A DNA stretch of 64,000 nt, taken from Stercorarius parasiticus (taxonomy: Eukaryota > Chordata > Aves > Charadriiformes > Stercorariidae). The notes below the pieces were generated by a model. The model did no database searches. It was given only the letters and a program-made list of their open reading frames with translations, and was not told where the DNA came from. Made by a program: the position numbers and the translations under genes. Of the stretch, positions 50,985 through 63,490 are shown in pieces; the stretch's first letter is position 1, and each line of letters opens with the position of its first letter. The stretch covers positions 344,711-408,710 of the forward strand of contig VWZL01000593.1 in NCBI GenBank assembly GCA_013396915.1, written 5' to 3'.

Positions 50985-53900
50985 CACCGATAACAATGGG
51001 AAAAACTACAAATCATAGAATGATGTTTTATATATTTTATTTTTACTTTTGCACACATATTTTATTCATGTGCCAAAGTAGTTATTCACCTTGGGAAAAG
51101 AATCCGAAGTGAATTTCACAGGGCTGATACCTGCAGAACGTGTATATCTGTGTACAGAATGTTCTCTCGGAGTCTTGCTGTCCTTGGTATATGGGGGACT
51201 TCTTGTATTAAAGGGCTCTTCTTTGAGCAACAGTGGGAGAAGTCAGTTAAGGGGAAGAAAACGGAGTGCTTAGGCTGGCTATTCACAATGCCTTTTTACA
51301 GCGCACATGGCTCATGTCCCGTGGATTATTCCTCCTCTTCATTTTTCGGACCGGCACTTCTTGTGATGGCTGGAAACGGGAGGAGGAAATGGGTCGCTCA
51401 CGTTTTGTGGTCAGTGGTGAGGTACTGACTTTGGTGTGTGACGCCATCAGCCGCGCCAGCATGTGGCGGCTGCCTCCCACGGAGGCTGCGCAGGGCTTTC
51501 CACTGCAGCTCAGCACGTCCCGCTCTACCTGGTGCCAAGGAAAAACATATGGTCGGGGCCACGCTGCCCGCTCAGCAGCGCCAGAAACAAAAGCCTGGCT
51601 GCTACAAAGCCTGCCCTGAAATATATCTTTTTCATACGTCTATAAACTTTGAAGAGAGGGAGAAAAGGAGACGAAGAGGTGTGTTTGCTTCGGTTTTCCT
51701 AATGAAATATAGCCAGAGCAGGGGACGCATCCTTTGTTTTCAACCTGACATCCCCAGCGTGTGTTTGGCCAGATAACAAAATAACAAGAACGTGTGATGA
51801 GCGAGGTTTTCCCAATGCCATGGCAGCTGACAGAGGGCTCGTCCCCCCGGCGCTCCATGTAAAACGATCCCCGCTTCCTCCAGACAATGCGGCCCTTGTG
51901 CGAAACAGCTGTCTCGGGGAGCCGGCTCGCTGCTGTTTGACAGTGGCTTGTACGTTACATAGATACGTTGGGTATTATCTAGCTGGGAATGAATCTACCA
52001 GATGGGATTGAATGTTTCTAGCTGGGAAATGGAGTCTGCTGCTGTGTATAAAAACAAGCTGTGGTTCAGTGGCTGCGCGATGAAATGCCAATATAGAGAG
52101 AAATGTGGCTCCCCTTCCGCCATGAATTATTTATTGTATAGTTTATTCTGGTTTTATCTGAAATCATTTTCTGATAAAGCCGCGGTGTGTGTAACAGGCA
52201 GATGAATACCACTCACACTTTAAGCTAGGATACTTGATATGGTTTCCGTGTATTTTGCTGTTATGGGGACGTTGGCTGCAAACTCTCGGGCTCTCATAAA
52301 ATAAAAGACGTTAGAGATATGAAGTTAAACACCTTGTGAGAACTGATTGACGTGGTGGATCAGGCCTCAAGTGAAACCAATTGTTCACGTTTTTGTTTTG
52401 TTTTGTTTTCTCCTCAACCCTCTGCTCTCTCCTCCTGCCTCTCCCCTGCAAAATTTCACATAATCAGAGTCTCACTGCTGATGTTGGTGACTTTTGGCTC
52501 AGGCCTCTGCAATAACCATTTACACCCAGAATTAGCAGCAACAGGCCTGGCTCCCCGGGTAGCACTGCAGCGGTGGGCACAGGAACATACACCTATGGGG
52601 CCCCATCCTGACTTTTGATGGATTATTTGCTGGTGTTTTTACTTCACATGGGGCACTAACCTTTCTTCATTTTGCACACACCCCCCCCAGTCAGAAATGT
52701 TTCTCTCTCACGCGGGGTTGTAATGTGGCTCCAATGCGAAAATAACCATCAGAAGCAAACAGTGGGCCTGATTCACCACAAGTCAGGTGTAATGTGGGTT
52801 TAGTGGTGAGACAAGTCAGGCCAAGCAAGTAGAAACTAAAACAGAAAACCAAGGCTCTGACAAGACATGTCATTATAACTGTCTTGCGTGTACATTATAC
52901 TCCTCTGGGCTAGTCTGCAAACAAAGGTTGACCTCAAATCTGCAGTAACCTCGCTGCTTAGGTCCAGAGTCTCTGCAAATTCAGCCACTTCTGGCAAATT
53001 ATGCAATGCTTGCACGCTTTCTGCTGTTTTGGTTTGTTTTGATTGTTTCAAAGGAAAACTGGAAGACTCGAAGGCTCGACACAAGAGAAGAAAGTTAGGG
53101 AAAAGATGTTTTTTTCATAACAGTTTTGCATGGCAAAAGAGAAGACGACCCATGGGTTCCTTCTCAGCCACGACCAGAGAAAACCATTTTGCCAGTCCTC
53201 TGCAGGGCTTCCCCAAGCTGTCCTAGTCCCTGCCGCTCGGAGGAGCGAGGCATCCTGGTCCGGCAGCGGGCTGATGCAGCCTTGCAGAGGGGACGGTCAC
53301 CAGCCTGACATGTGGCCGAGTCCTGCTGGAATCCCCCTGGCTACATGCCTCTGGCCCTCTGCCCGACGTGTCCTTTTCTTGCTCCGATTTTCTTTTCTCC
53401 CCAGAAGGGACTTCTCCGTCTGCGAGGGTTTCTCTAAGGAAAGCCAGCTGCAGGCTGGAAGCCCTGCCAGTGTCCAAAGGCTAGCAAGGAGAAAAGACAA
53501 ATCCGCAAGCAACCAAACAATATAGTTAGGGAAAAAAATGTGAAGCGTGCTAATAAAAGCCGAAACAGTCAGAGAACACATGGAAACTGCTTTACTCCCA
53601 GTGAACAGCATTTAGTCGTGCAGACAGCCCTATTAATTTCAATGAGATCACTCCTATAAGTAACTATGACTCAAAGCAAGGACTGCCCCCTCCGTAGCTT
53701 GCTCCGTTTTGCCGTTTTCTCCTTAAAAGCCGAGCTTAAGACCTGAGCAGTAGCTTTAACTTTGAATTTCCTGGCTTTTGTCATGCTTGGCGTTATTTAA
53801 ATGTAGCTCTGTCAACAAGAATAGGCTAAAATGCTGGTCCATCCTGGCTTGGGAATGGATTGTGACAGCTCTATGGCAGGATTGCTTCATATGCACAGTG

Positions 53901-56354
53901 CCCAGCCAACATCTGCAACGCAAATGTCAGGCTGTGTCCCTGTAATTTCGGCTATTGTTCCTGTCACTTGCTCCTGGGGCAATGAGCGAGTCGCTGGTTT
54001 TCTGTTCCCTGGCTTGGCCCTGCCTACCAACCAGGTGTTTTCACATTAAGGGCATTTGATAGTCACAGTCCTAAAGTGCCTCCTTTGTCACTTGTTAGAC
54101 CCTGGGGCCTGTCGAAGTTGAAATGCAAAGAGATCAGTTGGTGCTTTAAGGCCAAATAATGCTGCCCCTCCTCAAAACTCACGTGTCTTCTACGTGATGG
54201 CATTTCACATCACTTCGTGTGTTTTTTTGCTGTTGTTTTCTTATATTTTGTTATCCTTGTTACACACAGTCTCTTTCCAAGGTAGAGCAGATGACAGTAT
54301 CACCATTATTTTGGCTTGCGTTTGCAATTCTTTTTTTTTTGTTTCATTTCTTTTCCCATGAAGGCATGGAGGGGGGAGATACATAGAGCTCTGCAGTCCC
54401 AAAGAAAGTCCTATGCAGTTCTTAGAATCAAGAGAAGCAAGAACTTACTGCTTGAACAGCACATAGTTTAAGTCTGTATTTAAGAACATTCTAAAAGGAG
54501 AACAGGTTGGGGGAGTTAGAGACACAAGGAAATTCATTGGCATGTGTCTATCCTAGAATAACATTCTGCGACCCCTAGTCAAGAACAATAATAGCGAGGA
54601 GGCACTCCACAATAGCTTAATTATATCAAAATTGCTATACCGAAGCTGTTCTTCCAGGCTAGATATAACTGTCTATTTCTTAAAAGTCGTCACAGGAGAG
54701 AACTGGATTCACAAGGGAGGTCAAAAGGACTGGGTGGGGGGAGAAAAATACAAACTATAAGAACAAAACACTGCAGTACACACACTTCTCCCCCTGGGGA
54801 AGGGGTGACAGCAAAGCATATGATGGATGTTAATAATGTTGCTTAATGCATTACTGGAAGGCATTCAGATCCAACAGTGCTGAGTGTGCTGTATGTCCCT
54901 GTATGGAATAGAAAGCAGACATGAATAACATTATATAGGTGTTTAAATCCATTATGATTGCATCTTGATGGGTTGGTATTTTTTGTTGTTGCTTTGTTTT
55001 ATACATTTCGTTTGTATCCTATTAGCTGAACACATCAATTTGAACGTTTATATGTTTTTCTCCTGTAACCCCATCTCCCTTGCAGTTGAAGATTTCTCTG
55101 ATTCTTTTCTGATGTGTTGAGTATTATCTTTGCAATTCCATTTATTTTCTTGGCATTTGGCTTCAAACCTCACAGGCTTTTCTCCTAAAAAAGTATCAGT
55201 CTGTTTTTACTTTTTGGTTTTTTTTTTTACTACACCGTGGCCTTTCTCTTTGGCACCAGAGGTTTTGACTGAGTAAGCAGGACAAGCACTCTGCCTTCAA
55301 ACACTAAAAGCAACGTGCGCTTGGAAAAAAAAACTTAAAGCTATTGATAAGGCTTTGTGCCTTCTGGAGAGATTCCTTTCAGTCTTTCGCATGCTTTGTC
55401 GTTTGTTTTTTTTTTCCCCCCCTAACTTCCGTGACGGAGTTGGTTGTTGACTGGTTGCACATTAACAGACCGCTTGCTTTTGAAAGGCGAGGAATCAGTG
55501 ACACTTGACTAGATACAGCCGCGGCTACAGCAGAAGTGGCAACAATAGAGAACAGCATCAGCATGCATCCCACAGTCAGCTGGGATGATGGTTTTTAGGC
55601 AAATAGCCAGTCGCTAGGCAGCCAAGGACAAGGACTTCCTTTTCCCTCTGCTGAGATCTCTGAATATTAAGCTCTTCTTCCCTCACAGAAAGGGGCACAT
55701 TCCCATCCATCACCAACAAGGTGTATTTACATTTCTTTGTGCTTGGGACGTGATTTCCAACTCGGGTGGGGCAGGTTTCCGGGAAGAGCCTACCTCATCC
55801 TTTTTTTGTCCCGAGAAGTCGAGAGACCGTTTTTTATTCGCCTTCTCAAGTCTTGGGAAGCGTCAGAGTGGCCGAGCTCCAGATGAGGCAGCTGTTCCCA
55901 AATATACTCAGTGGGAAGAGTTTTCATAACAATGGGAACCACATGAAAGCTCCCGGAGTAGCTCCTCCTACTATTGAAAAGTCCTTTCAGTTGAGTGGTT
56001 TGCATATTGGGTTGCATAAATGACTAGACACACCAAGGGGTCCATTTTCAGCACTGTGCGCATAGAATTAGACACGCAAGCCTTGCTAACAATAATGAGA
56101 GTTGTGTGCAAAACTCCCTGCACAATATGCTGAAAATATTCTGCTTAGTGAATCTTCCAGCTCACGGCTATTTCCTGGCAGTGCTGAGCTGAGTTCTGGG
56201 AACAAAATGAGAGTCTGGGCTCTGTGTGTGTTCACAGAGCTCTCTCCTATAGTTTTTGAAAAAAATGTGAAAAGACTCTCTCTTCACCCTCCTTTTCTTT
56301 TTTTTCCTTCCCATTCCTTTGTATGTCTGAAGTATAAATGAACTCCGCATCCCA

Positions 56355-56406
56355 CTTTTCCTTCAGCAGCCTTAAGGAGCGAGCTTTAAGGCTGCTGAAG
56401 GAAAAG
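56355..56406. repeat. Perfect 21-bp inverted repeat with 10-base loop
   Basis: The left arm at 56355-56375 (begins CTTTTCCTTCAGCAGCC) and right arm at 56386-56406 (ends GCTGCTGAAGGAAAAG) are exact reverse complements over all 21 positions. The loop is GGAGCGAGCT. The bases beyond the arms do not pair. Confidence 0.97.
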
Positions 56407-56649
56407 CCATTTGCCTTGAAGGGGCAGAACACAGATGTTGTACTACTGTGTGTCTGGTTTCAGTTCATCCTGAGCCTTTGTGCCAGTTTGCTTAGCGTGT
56501 GGCTACGCAAGTGAATCCCGTGGAGAGGCCTTTCTCTTACCAAACACTGCATGGTGGCGTGCTGGTCACAAGCTGCCGACATGCACTACGGCCAGTCACA
56601 AGACCGTAAGACCCCAAAAATGTTGTCAGAATGGGTTATAGCAAAGATT

Positions 56650-56687
56650 TACTTATCTATCTATCTATCTATTTATTTATTCATTTT
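56650..56687. repeat. (CTAT)n/(TTTA)n tetranucleotide microsatellite
   Basis: TTATCTATCTATCTATCTAT passes into TTATTTATTCATT. Confidence 0.93.
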
Positions 56688-57342
56688 TCACTGTGGTAAC
56701 TCAAAACACTTAGCAGTATTTTCCCAGTGGAGCTCTGCTGACGTTGTGTCAGGTTTTATACAAAAAGTGACAGTGCCCATATCTCTTCTAGGCTCTGCAG
56801 ACCACTTCACCTCTTTGTTTTTCCTATTCCTCTCTCACCTGCCTTGTGTATCCAGTCTGTAAATTTGTCATGGAGAAGTTGCTGTGCTTACATGAGGGCT
56901 GGGACAACGCAAATATCTATGAGTTGAGTAGAAATGAGAGTGAAAATTATGACACAGTGGCTGCTATTCATGGTTTCATTAATGAAGTGGTAAATATTTT
57001 TTTTAAATTAGATGAAATTCATTTTAAAATAAATATTTAACCAAAGAATTGGGAGGTAATAAGTTGCTTCAGGTGAGAGGGAAAGTTAATGATGGAGCCA
57101 GATACATCTGTGATGCCAGCCTGTTTATTTAAAGACAGTGCATAAAGCACAGTTGTTGGTTTTTTGCCTGAGCACTGAAAGTCTCAAACAAACCAGTAGC
57201 TGCTTTCTTGCTCACAGCATCATTTTTCCTTCAATCAGCAGTCCCCAAAATTGCACTCTCTTTTTTGGATTCACTGTCCTACTGCTAGTTGAGGCCATGT
57301 CTGTGTGTCTTCTCTGTTTCTGCATGCTTGCTTCTTTTTACA

Positions 57343-57381
57343 TGCGCACACACACACACACACACGCGCGCACACACACTC
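57343..57381. repeat. (CA)n/(CG)n microsatellite
   Basis: GCGCACACACACACACACAC is followed by ACGCGCGCACACACAC, an alternating purine-pyrimidine run. Confidence 0.95.
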
Positions 57382-58319
57382 CCCCTCGACCGTAACTCAG
57401 CGGTTTCAGGCAGCATATTCTCATCTACCCCTTGCAGCTGTAAAACCCCACCGTTTCAGTGAGGCCGAATGCAACCAAAGCAGTCTGAGCTCCTGTTTTA
57501 TTTACTGTAGACTGTGTTCTGGCTCCCTGCAGTCCTTCGCAGTACCCAGTCCAAAGGGAACACAACTACACGGGTGTCTGTAGAAAGGAATCCACAGACG
57601 GTGCAGGAGCTGGGTCTCTTTGATGCCTCCCTCCAGGTCACCAGCAAGGAAGGGAGGCCAGGGTGTGATTGCTCCCTGAAGTATCTGGATCGAAAGGCAG
57701 AAGCCTTCAGATAAATGCTCAGAGGGTCCGACTGAGATTCATCAATGTGCCTTAAAATCACCCTTCCCTTCCTGGGGCTCTGATCGAGCAAGACTCAGCT
57801 AAACCTGAAAACAAGGCGCCGAGTTGCTAAGCGAGGTGGCAGAAATGCTGGTAGACATAGTGTTGTCTGAACAGCATAGATGGCATCTCAGGTTGTGAAA
57901 GCCACGGGGAGATGGGGTGGTATTCAAAGCCTGAGCCTGGGTCACAGCGATGACGAGAGGTGTCATTTCTGGTGAGCTTTCTATACAGGTTGCAAAAGCT
58001 TTTGATTGGCCATATTTATACTGCTGTGGAAGTGCTGTTTGCTGGTTACAACTGGTCTCACTGGTGGAATGAGAGTACGCTGCAGCAGCAGATGAGTATT
58101 TTTGCCAATGTGAGCTGCCCTGGGAGCCCTTGCAGGATGCCTTTGCCCAGTGCAGATCTGGCCCCAGATCTATCAGCCTCTCTCTAATTTGTGACCAAGA
58201 GATAACGTGCTTTTCAAAGGCCAGAGCTGACTACTATGCAGCTTTCTCCTCTCTTTTTACAGCCTTCTAGTTGCCCGCAGCAAAGAAAGCATTGTGACTT
58301 ACATTTCTCTTTCTCTCAG

Positions 58320-58411
58320 TTCTAGGGAAAATTCGAACTGCAGTGGGCAGTGCCCAGCTTCTCATGGCCCAGAAATTTTACCAGTTCAGAGAACTTTGTG
58401 AAGAAAACCTG
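58320..58411 (+). CDS. DLGAP1: DLGAP1 coding exon: GH1 domain, first core helix region
   Basis: The acceptor is a strong pyrimidine tract (CTCTTTCTCTCAG) ending at 58319. TT completes the split Ile codon, followed by LGKIRTAVGSAQLLMAQKFY and QFRELCEENL. The donor is GTATGT at 58412. The 92-base exon ends in phase 0. The LGKIRTAVGSAQLLM stretch is among the most conserved blocks of the DLGAP family and forms part of the helical GH1 fold. Like the exon at 40275, this one has a length that is not a multiple of three, so skipping it would shift the frame and remove the rest of GH1 and the PDZ ligand. Confidence 0.96.
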
Positions 58412-60600
58412 GTATGTAACTTTTCTGCTAGACACTGTTGCATGCCTTTTACTAACCCCGTGAATAATCATACCTAAACTAGACAGAGAATTTCTGACTA
58501 ACATGGTAGTTTTTCCAGTAAAGGCCTTAATGTGAATTTGGGAGTAACTGTCAAACTTGGTGGAGTCAGCATGAGTTTCACAATACCTTGAGATCCTCAG
58601 AATAAAGACAGGAAAAAATTTTAGGGTGAAGTATCGGTGAAACTCTGCTAGTGACTTCAGAGGAGCAAGGATCTTTCCCTTGACCCCTGAGTTCAGTTCA
58701 CGTAGGCACCGAGATGTGTGGGTGCCTCCTCAAAGTCTTTCAGGGTGGACCAGAAGTCCCGTGAGTGGGGCTTTCCCATGTAATCCCAATGCTGCCTGTA
58801 TTCAGCAAGAGAGAAATACTGGGAAATCAGACACTGAAAGTTGGGGCCTCATAGTTTCACAACCCCAACAGCAAAAGTCATTTTCCAGAGCGCTAAAAGG
58901 GCAAAGAGGCAAAGAGGCAGCATGTTATCACTATTATTACTGTAATTGGTATATGCTACCACTAGTATTATTGTTATTTGCTATTTTTATGCTGTTAGTA
59001 ACAGTAGAATCAGAACGGTATTTCTATTGATAAATAAAAATGCATTTCATACCATGTGTCTAAAACAGTATTCTCAAAAATGCCAGCACTTATAAAAATT
59101 TTCAAACTTTTTAATTAACAATCCCTACAGATACAATACCTCTGATTCCCAATTTTGGCATAAATTCCTAGAAGCTCCAAAAGCATAGAGCATTATGCTC
59201 TGTCAGCATAGAATGGGGAAGGGAGGGCAAACCCTGTGATACCCGCCACAGCGGGGTGACCATCTTCTGCTTTAGTTAATGCACCTCTGAAAATCAAGCC
59301 CCAGACTAAAATCTGCCTCAATGGACAAATGCAACCAAAATCAGCTCTGCCTTAGCCTTCCAATCCTTAACAGAAAAATTGAAAAAGCATGCTGGTTGCA
59401 AATCTTTGTAAATTAAGGCCTACAACTGGGCAACATGCTAGTGTTGAGCACTGAAAAACTAGGAATCCAGGTATAAACTCCGTTCTCCTTATGAATCTAA
59501 AATATATACTTTATTGTTTTCACTAATTGCTCTCTTAGTGGTATAATCATCCAATCAAAATCACGCATCAATGTTGCTGTGAAAAGCACAAATACTTAGA
59601 AAGCAACCGACTGTTTTGGGTTTATTGCTTCTGGTGAGAGAGAAAACTTAAACACAGAGTAAAACCTGAGCAGTGTAAAACAACATGCAGGGGTCTAATA
59701 ATAATTTGTTTATTCTTTTTTAATAACAATATATCAATGTAATCTTATGAGGCCACAGCATCCATGAAACCTGTCTGACTCAGATTGGCATGGGGACTGC
59801 TCAGCATTTATGAAAATACATTCTTGAAGTAAGCATACGCAACACCTCATTTTGTTCAAAGAGTTTCAGTTGGAAACCAACTTATAGAGACACATCCCAT
59901 AGAAAGCCTTCCCTCATATGAACTTTGCCAGCGGAGCAGGGACCATTTCATCTTTGTCCACTGCATGCAGAAAATGTTCAGAGCTGGGTAGCACTGAAGG
60001 AACACAAGACACAACAGGACCTCTCGGGTCACCAGCCTCTGGCCCATGCCAGGGTGGAGTTGCTCATGGCCCAGGTGTGCTTTTCTGAGCAATACTCTCA
60101 CCAATTTTACTTGAAATGGTGTATTTTTGTAGACCGTAGGTTCTCAGAGTGTGGAGAAAGTGTTCACGCCTTGGTATATCACTATTTACACGTGCAGCAC
60201 ACGGGAATTTGCACAGTTACCAGTCTTTTTACAAGTGTGAACATGGCAGGGAACCCTTCCTCATAAAGGTGAAGAGGAGGCTGGCGATTAGTTTCAGCAC
60301 GGTTAGGATGTCTCCGGCCGTGCCCAGGAACATCCCTAGGCAGACCCTGCCACAGGGGACCTGCCACCTGCCCTTTCCCCATTGTCCATGGGGGGTGGCC
60401 GCTGCCTTGGGTGGGCAGGAGCCTTCAAAAGCCCCCGCCAGTAAGTAGCGCTCGGCTTTGTTTCTCTCTCTGTGTCTCACCGATCGCTTGGATCTACTGA
60501 AACTGCTTTGCGAGCAAGATTCATAACCATTTGCACAAGCGCTTTGCATTAAAAGGTACTAAAGCCAACGTGTTTTTTTTTTTTTTCTTCTGTTGCACAG
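58412..60600 (+). other. DLGAP1 intron between the exons at 58320 and 60601
   Basis: AT-rich intron with no recognised element. A small GC-richer patch lies near 60290-60440. It ends in a long T-run and CACAG acceptor. Confidence 0.85.
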
Positions 60601-60753
60601 AATCCTAATGCACATCCACGGCCGACCTCCCAGGATTTAGCAGGGTTTTGGGATATGCTGCAGTTGTCCATAGAAAATATTAGTATGAAATTTGATGAAC
60701 TTCATCAGTTAAAGGCCAATAATTGGAAACAGATGGATCCTCATGACAAGAAG
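60601..60753 (+). CDS. DLGAP1: DLGAP1 coding exon: GH1 domain, second core region
   Basis: The acceptor is a long T-rich tract followed by TTGCACAG ending at 60600; the donor is GTAGAA at 60754. The exon is exactly 51 codons in phase 0 on both sides. It encodes NPNAHPRPTSQDLAGFWDML, then LSIENISMKFDELHQLKANN and WKQMDPHDKK. The PRPTSQDLAGFWDMLQLSIE block is a hallmark of all DLGAP proteins and lies in the folded GH1 core. Because both phases are 0, this is the only internal exon here that could be skipped without a frameshift; the product would lack 51 residues of GH1 and keep the Shank-binding tail. Confidence 0.96.
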
Positions 60754-62044
60754 GTAGAACATTGTAGATTTTGTATGCTTCATTTAAAACCCTGCACAAA
60801 TACTGGACAGATTAAATAGGCCTCTGTGTTACAGCGTTGACGTTAAAAATGTGAAATGAAGCTCATATCAAATTAATTTCATTGTAATAACAATGTTTAC
60901 ATAATAATCATCTGGGATATTATCTGTAATATGTTTCAGGCATATTTTTAAACCAAATCTGTCTGTGTGAATCGGATAATGGGAATGTGGTACTTTGTTA
61001 AGCTTTACATTTAATCATATTAGACGATCAATCGTTGGAAGGAACTGCCTTATATATTGATTCTTAAAATTAAATAAATCACATTTACGGTTCATATTAT
61101 TGCATATAGCAAGAGTTCTAGGTTGTGTTACTGAAAAAACTAGGGAAGCACTGTAACCATCGCTGACTTTGGTAACCAGGTTATAAACAGAGCGATACCA
61201 AAAATATGCCTTCCAAAATGTTACATGAAAGAACTTCTACATCTTTTTTTTTTTCTTTTGTCCGTTTGTTTGTTTTTTTGTTTATTTGGGGTTTTTTTAA
61301 TGGGTGATTTCATAAACAGGTTCACTTGGCTGGAAGTGTTGTTTACCCAAGGTAGCATAAAAACCATCTGGAGCTTTGGTCTTTCTTTTAAATGTAGTCG
61401 TCTTCTGTCACCATGAAAAACTACCACATCTCCAAGTGTGAGCCACATTTCACTTTCCATTCTCATTTGGCACCATTGCCTTATTTTTCTCCTCACTATC
61501 CGCATCGAGAAAAACAGCACTTGGGTGAGCCAAAATACACAAAATGTTTCAGAAAAATCCTTAAAAGACAGACCCATTCCTAGAGGAATCAACGGTCTAA
61601 TGTCGCGCTCCTATAGGTATGTAATTTGATGGCTGAATTTCCACCGTGGCTGGTCTGATAGCAATGAGTACAGCCAACAGGTAGGGTCACCAGAAGGAGG
61701 AGGAACGTGTCTTACAGGTACAGTGGCTCAGACAGGAGTCCGGGCTGCCCCAACTTACGGTCAGCTGGCTGCCGATGACCAAAGCGGTGTTTTCTTTCGG
61801 GCAAATAACCATAATGATATCAAACCCCATTAATCTTGCAGCAGGAAGCTTGCAAAGGCAGCGCTGGTAGCACTCTCCCTCCTCCTCCGATCAAGACTAA
61901 ATACTCATTCCTGACTTAGGAGTGCCATATTCACACCATTTGTGCACACCTAGTGTGTTTTGTAGGGGAATGAATGGGAATGTGTTTTCCTAGCCCAAGG
62001 TACTGAAGGCAAGTCATTTTCTTATCTTCTTTTTTTTTTTTCAG

Positions 62045-62098
62045 TATCTATCAGAAAAGGAAGTTAAAACCGTCAAACATGCATGCACAGAAACGCTG
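62045..62098 (+). other. Candidate cryptic microexon in the last DLGAP1 intron
   Basis: A long T-tract ending TTTCAG (AG at 62043-62044) precedes 54 bases followed by a GTATAT donor. The segment is 18 codons in phase 0 with no stop (YLSEKEVKTVKHACTETL), matching the 0/0 phase of the flanking exons, so inclusion would keep the frame. I know of no such insert in SAPAP1, and the donor is mediocre, so it may be chance. Confidence 0.2.
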
Positions 62099-62790
62099 GT
62101 ATATGGTCTTTCATTAGCTTTTACAGTAAAGCGGGTAGGACGAGTGTTTGCAATTGCAGCAGTAAGAAACGAGAGCTTTCCTTAAAAAAAAATGTGCCTT
62201 TTCTTTGCTTCTGAAAAACATTTCAAAGAGTTTCCAACAAAAAGAAGACTATAACGGGTTAAAGGAAGTTAAGTAGTGCTGAAGAAAGGGACCTACATTA
62301 GGAAGGTAAAGATTTTAAAGAATTGCACTGACTGCGTTCCTGTTTCAACAGCATTTGTCTATGATTTTAAATGAAACAGATCATCTCCTTCCTTAAAAAG
62401 GATTTAAAAAAAAATAAAAAGCTTTCTCTGGAATTGATATTTGCAGTTGCCTTTGGCCTTTGCCACTGGGCCTTCTTTAGGCAGCATAGATTAATGCTTG
62501 GACAGAGAGAAAAAGCAAAGTATGAATAAGTGTAACTAAGCACCTTTATATTTCAAGCCATGGAAGCTGTTGTGAGCAGCATGAGAGGAAACGAAAGGGC
62601 AGAATGGGACCTTTGTAGTGCCATAAAATCCCTTCACTCAGAGACCATGTTCACAGTTGGAAGGGGATGTAACTTAAAAGACAATCTAATTAACTTGACA
62701 AAGTCTTTGTGGCCGCCTGAAATTCAGACCTGAATACACTTTTCTTTTTCAGGAGAGATCTCTCTCTGAGGGTTTCTTTTTGTTGGCTTT

Positions 62791-62811
62791 TGTGTGTGTG
62801 TGTGTGTGTGT
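62791..62811. repeat. (GT)n microsatellite
   Basis: An uninterrupted TGTG run of about ten units. Confidence 0.95.
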
Positions 62812-63159
62812 ACATGCACCAGGATATACATAAAAGCCCTCCTTGTGATCGCATATCTGGAGCTAGCCGCCACCGTGATGATTAATGCATGTTCTCTTAA
62901 TGGTTTTTAAGTTTTTCCTACCAGTTTTTTTTTTTCTCTTTCTAGCTGATTGTAGCTTGTCATGCCTATTTAGCAGGAGGCTAGAGTTTATGAGCTTGCA
63001 CAGCGAGACCCAAAGTGTGGGATTTTTGAGCAGTCATTAAGCCGCTACAAAGCACATGCATAAATATATGGTGGGGTTTGTTTTTTTTTTTTAAATAAAT
63101 ATTTGTTCTGATGCACCAGTTGCAGACAGCTAGTTCCCATCTGCATTTTGGGAACGCCA

Positions 63160-63490
63160 AAGCCCCGGTTACCTCGGTGTTGTAAGAGCGCCTAGCGTTA
63201 TGCACGTATAGAAGAGGGTGGCCCGGGAGCCGGGGCTCTCCCGAGTTCCTCTGCCGAGAGCGGCGTTCGCTCCCCAGCCACCTGCACCTGGCCACGGTGG
63301 TGGGAGGCAGCGTCCGAGATGCTCTCCTTTCCAGTCCCCGGCACCGGGAGGAGACGCCGGGATCCCCCTCCCCCATCCCGGAGCCCCGGGGAGCCGCACT
63401 AAGGGGTTGAGTGGTGGGGACCTCGGCCCCGGCAGCGTTCCCCGAGGAGAAGTCGCACTGCGGCCGGCCCTCCCTTCCCCTTTGCCCTTG
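63160..63490. promoter_or_regulatory. CpG island immediately upstream of the last DLGAP1 exon
   Basis: About 330 bases are markedly GC-rich with dense CpGs (GGTGGCCCGGGAGCCGGGGC, GCCGAGAGCGGCGTTCGC, CCCCGGCACCGGGAGGAGAC, GCACTGCGGCCGGCCC). They end about 170 bases before the exon at 63662. The island could promote an antisense or bidirectional transcript or be a methylated intragenic island. The long minus-strand open frame across it (62981-63496) is expected in GC-rich DNA and has no domain. Confidence 0.4.

Larger units (their letters stand above)
50985..58319. other. DLGAP1 intron, second part, before the exon at 58320
   Basis: No exon recognised. Contents include GC-richer CpG-containing patches near 51430-51600, 51830-52200 and 53120-53480, a perfect 21-bp inverted repeat at 56355-56406, and microsatellites at 56650 and 57343. 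Open frames over the GC-rich patches overlap on several frames and show no domain. Confidence 0.65.
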
